64,000 nt of DNA. It comes from Fibrobacteria bacterium AD312. Its GTDB lineage: Bacteria; Fibrobacterota; Fibrobacteria; Fibrobacterales; Fibrobacteraceae. Positions 63,598 through 64,000 of the stretch are shown piece after piece. The notes below the pieces were generated by a model. The model was not told the origin of the DNA, ran no database searches, and saw nothing but the letters and a program-made list of their open reading frames with translations. Numbering within the stretch: position 1 is the first letter of the stretch; each line of letters starts with the position of its first letter. Both the position numbers and the translations under genes were made by a program. Location: positions 64,975 to 128,974 of the forward strand of contig LIUM01000047.1 of the NCBI GenBank assembly GCA_001462345.1, given 5' to 3'.

Positions 63598-64000
63598 ATG
63601 GCTCGCGCAAGAAAAACAATCAGTCCTGATCCTTTTCAAAAACAGATTTTAAAAAAGCTTTCTCCAGAAGAAAGTCGTCCTGGAGAATTAAAAGAATTTA
63701 TGCCTTCTTCGAGGGCTGAATTTGATTTAGTGAGTTCATACTCTCCCGCAGGAGACCAACCCTTAGCTATTGATGAAATCACGAGGGCTTTTTCAGCAGA
63801 CGAGCGCTTCCAATGTTTGCTTGGGGTCACTGGCTCAGGTAAAACGTTTACCATGGCTAATGTGATTAAAAATGTGGGTAAGCCTACATTAATATTAACA
63901 CATAATAAAACGCTTGCAGCTCAGTTGTATCAAGAGTTTAAAGCTTTTTTTCCCAATAATGCGGTTGAGTATTTTGTGAGTTATTACGACTATTATCAGC
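63598..64000 (+). CDS. uvrB: UvrABC system protein B (partial, N-terminal 134 codons)
   Basis: The product opens [18 protein letters not shown] and reaches [20 protein letters not shown] near residue 40, the normal UvrB start, then the Walker A motif [15 protein letters not shown] and [32 protein letters not shown], the beta-hairpin approach. UvrB is the damage-verifying helicase-like subunit of nucleotide excision repair. The N-terminal extension before the usual first strand is about 38 residues longer than in E. coli UvrB. The gene runs off the window, and the helicase and UvrC-contacting parts cannot be seen. There is no strong ribosome site before the ATG, so a later start is possible. 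Confidence 0.93.
   Translation, partial: MARARKTISPDPFQKQILKKLSPEESRPGELKEFMPSSRAEFDLVSSYSPAGDQPLAIDEITRAFSADERFQCLLGVTGSGKTFTMANVIKNVGKPTLILTHNKTLAAQLYQEFKAFFPNNAVEYFVSYYDYYQ

Noticed and set aside
1..64000. CRISPR array, prophage, insertion sequence or integrase
   Set aside because: No regularly spaced direct repeats of CRISPR type, no transposase or integrase motifs, and no phage genes were seen.

Overview
The window is AT-rich chromosomal DNA from a Gram-negative bacterium. The evidence for an outer membrane is direct: two lipoproteins with clear lipoboxes, two small beta-barrel-type outer-membrane proteins with signal peptides, a Wzc-type tyrosine autokinase and a Wzx/Wzy-type polysaccharide locus. 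A GLUG-repeat surface protein, a very large Ig-like-repeat lipoprotein and a GH57-type polysaccharide enzyme recall Fibrobacterota and related Fibrobacteres-Chlorobi-Bacteroidetes lineages, but that placement is an inference of low confidence. Most genes have Shine-Dalgarno cores of the AAGGA type. I saw no CRISPR array, insertion sequence, prophage or rRNA.

Layout. 1-1.5 kb: the N-terminal part of a secreted GLUG-repeat protein (minus strand). 1.7-3.7 kb: a thioredoxin-reductase-like flavoprotein and a radical SAM/SPASM protein. 3.8-8.8 kb: two tandem paralogous DASS-family dicarboxylate/sodium symporters, the second overlapping a histidine kinase with a cyclic-nucleotide-binding-like sensor domain and then a response regulator. 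8.8-8.9 kb: tRNA-Val(GAC). 8.9-15.9 kb: a small lipoprotein, a phosphopantetheinyl transferase, a DUF6941-like protein and a 1745-residue lipoprotein. 15.9-27.5 kb: housekeeping and envelope genes (prepilin peptidase, TrpB2-type PLP enzyme, Gfo/Idh oxidoreductase, outer-membrane protein, fused B12/radical SAM-DUF2344 protein, a degenerate GGDEF protein, ThrRS, IspD, a second outer-membrane protein). 27.6-30.5 kb: a ferrous-iron uptake operon (DtxR-type regulator, FeoA, FeoB). 30.7-35.9 kb: malic enzyme, GH57/DUF3536 protein, hypoxanthine phosphoribosyltransferase. 35.9-42.3 kb: minus-strand operon gltX - Zn/BON-like protein - WYL regulator - queA, then cysS on the plus strand.

42.5-61.6 kb is a complete-looking exopolysaccharide or capsule locus and the most interesting part of the window. 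The plus-strand operon runs Wzc tyrosine kinase, UDP-glucose dehydrogenase, GDP-mannose dehydrogenase, glycosyltransferase, heparinase II/III-type lyase, glycosyltransferase, truncated glycosyltransferase, Wzy-like polymerase, three further glycosyltransferases and a DUF616/TOD1-type transferase. It meets head-on a minus-strand operon of Wzx flippase, TupA-like ATP-grasp, N5-(carboxyethyl)ornithine-synthase-like opine dehydrogenase and a sugar-transfer-associated ATP-grasp. Two nucleotide-sugar dehydrogenases supply uronic acids, while an opine synthase and two ATP-grasp enzymes could make and attach a carboxyalkylated amino acid. I therefore propose that the locus builds a uronic-acid polysaccharide with amide-linked, opine-type amino acid substituents.

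61.7-64 kb: an SDR oxidoreductase, a small cysteine-bearing protein, a GNAT acetyltransferase and the start of uvrB, which runs off the window end.
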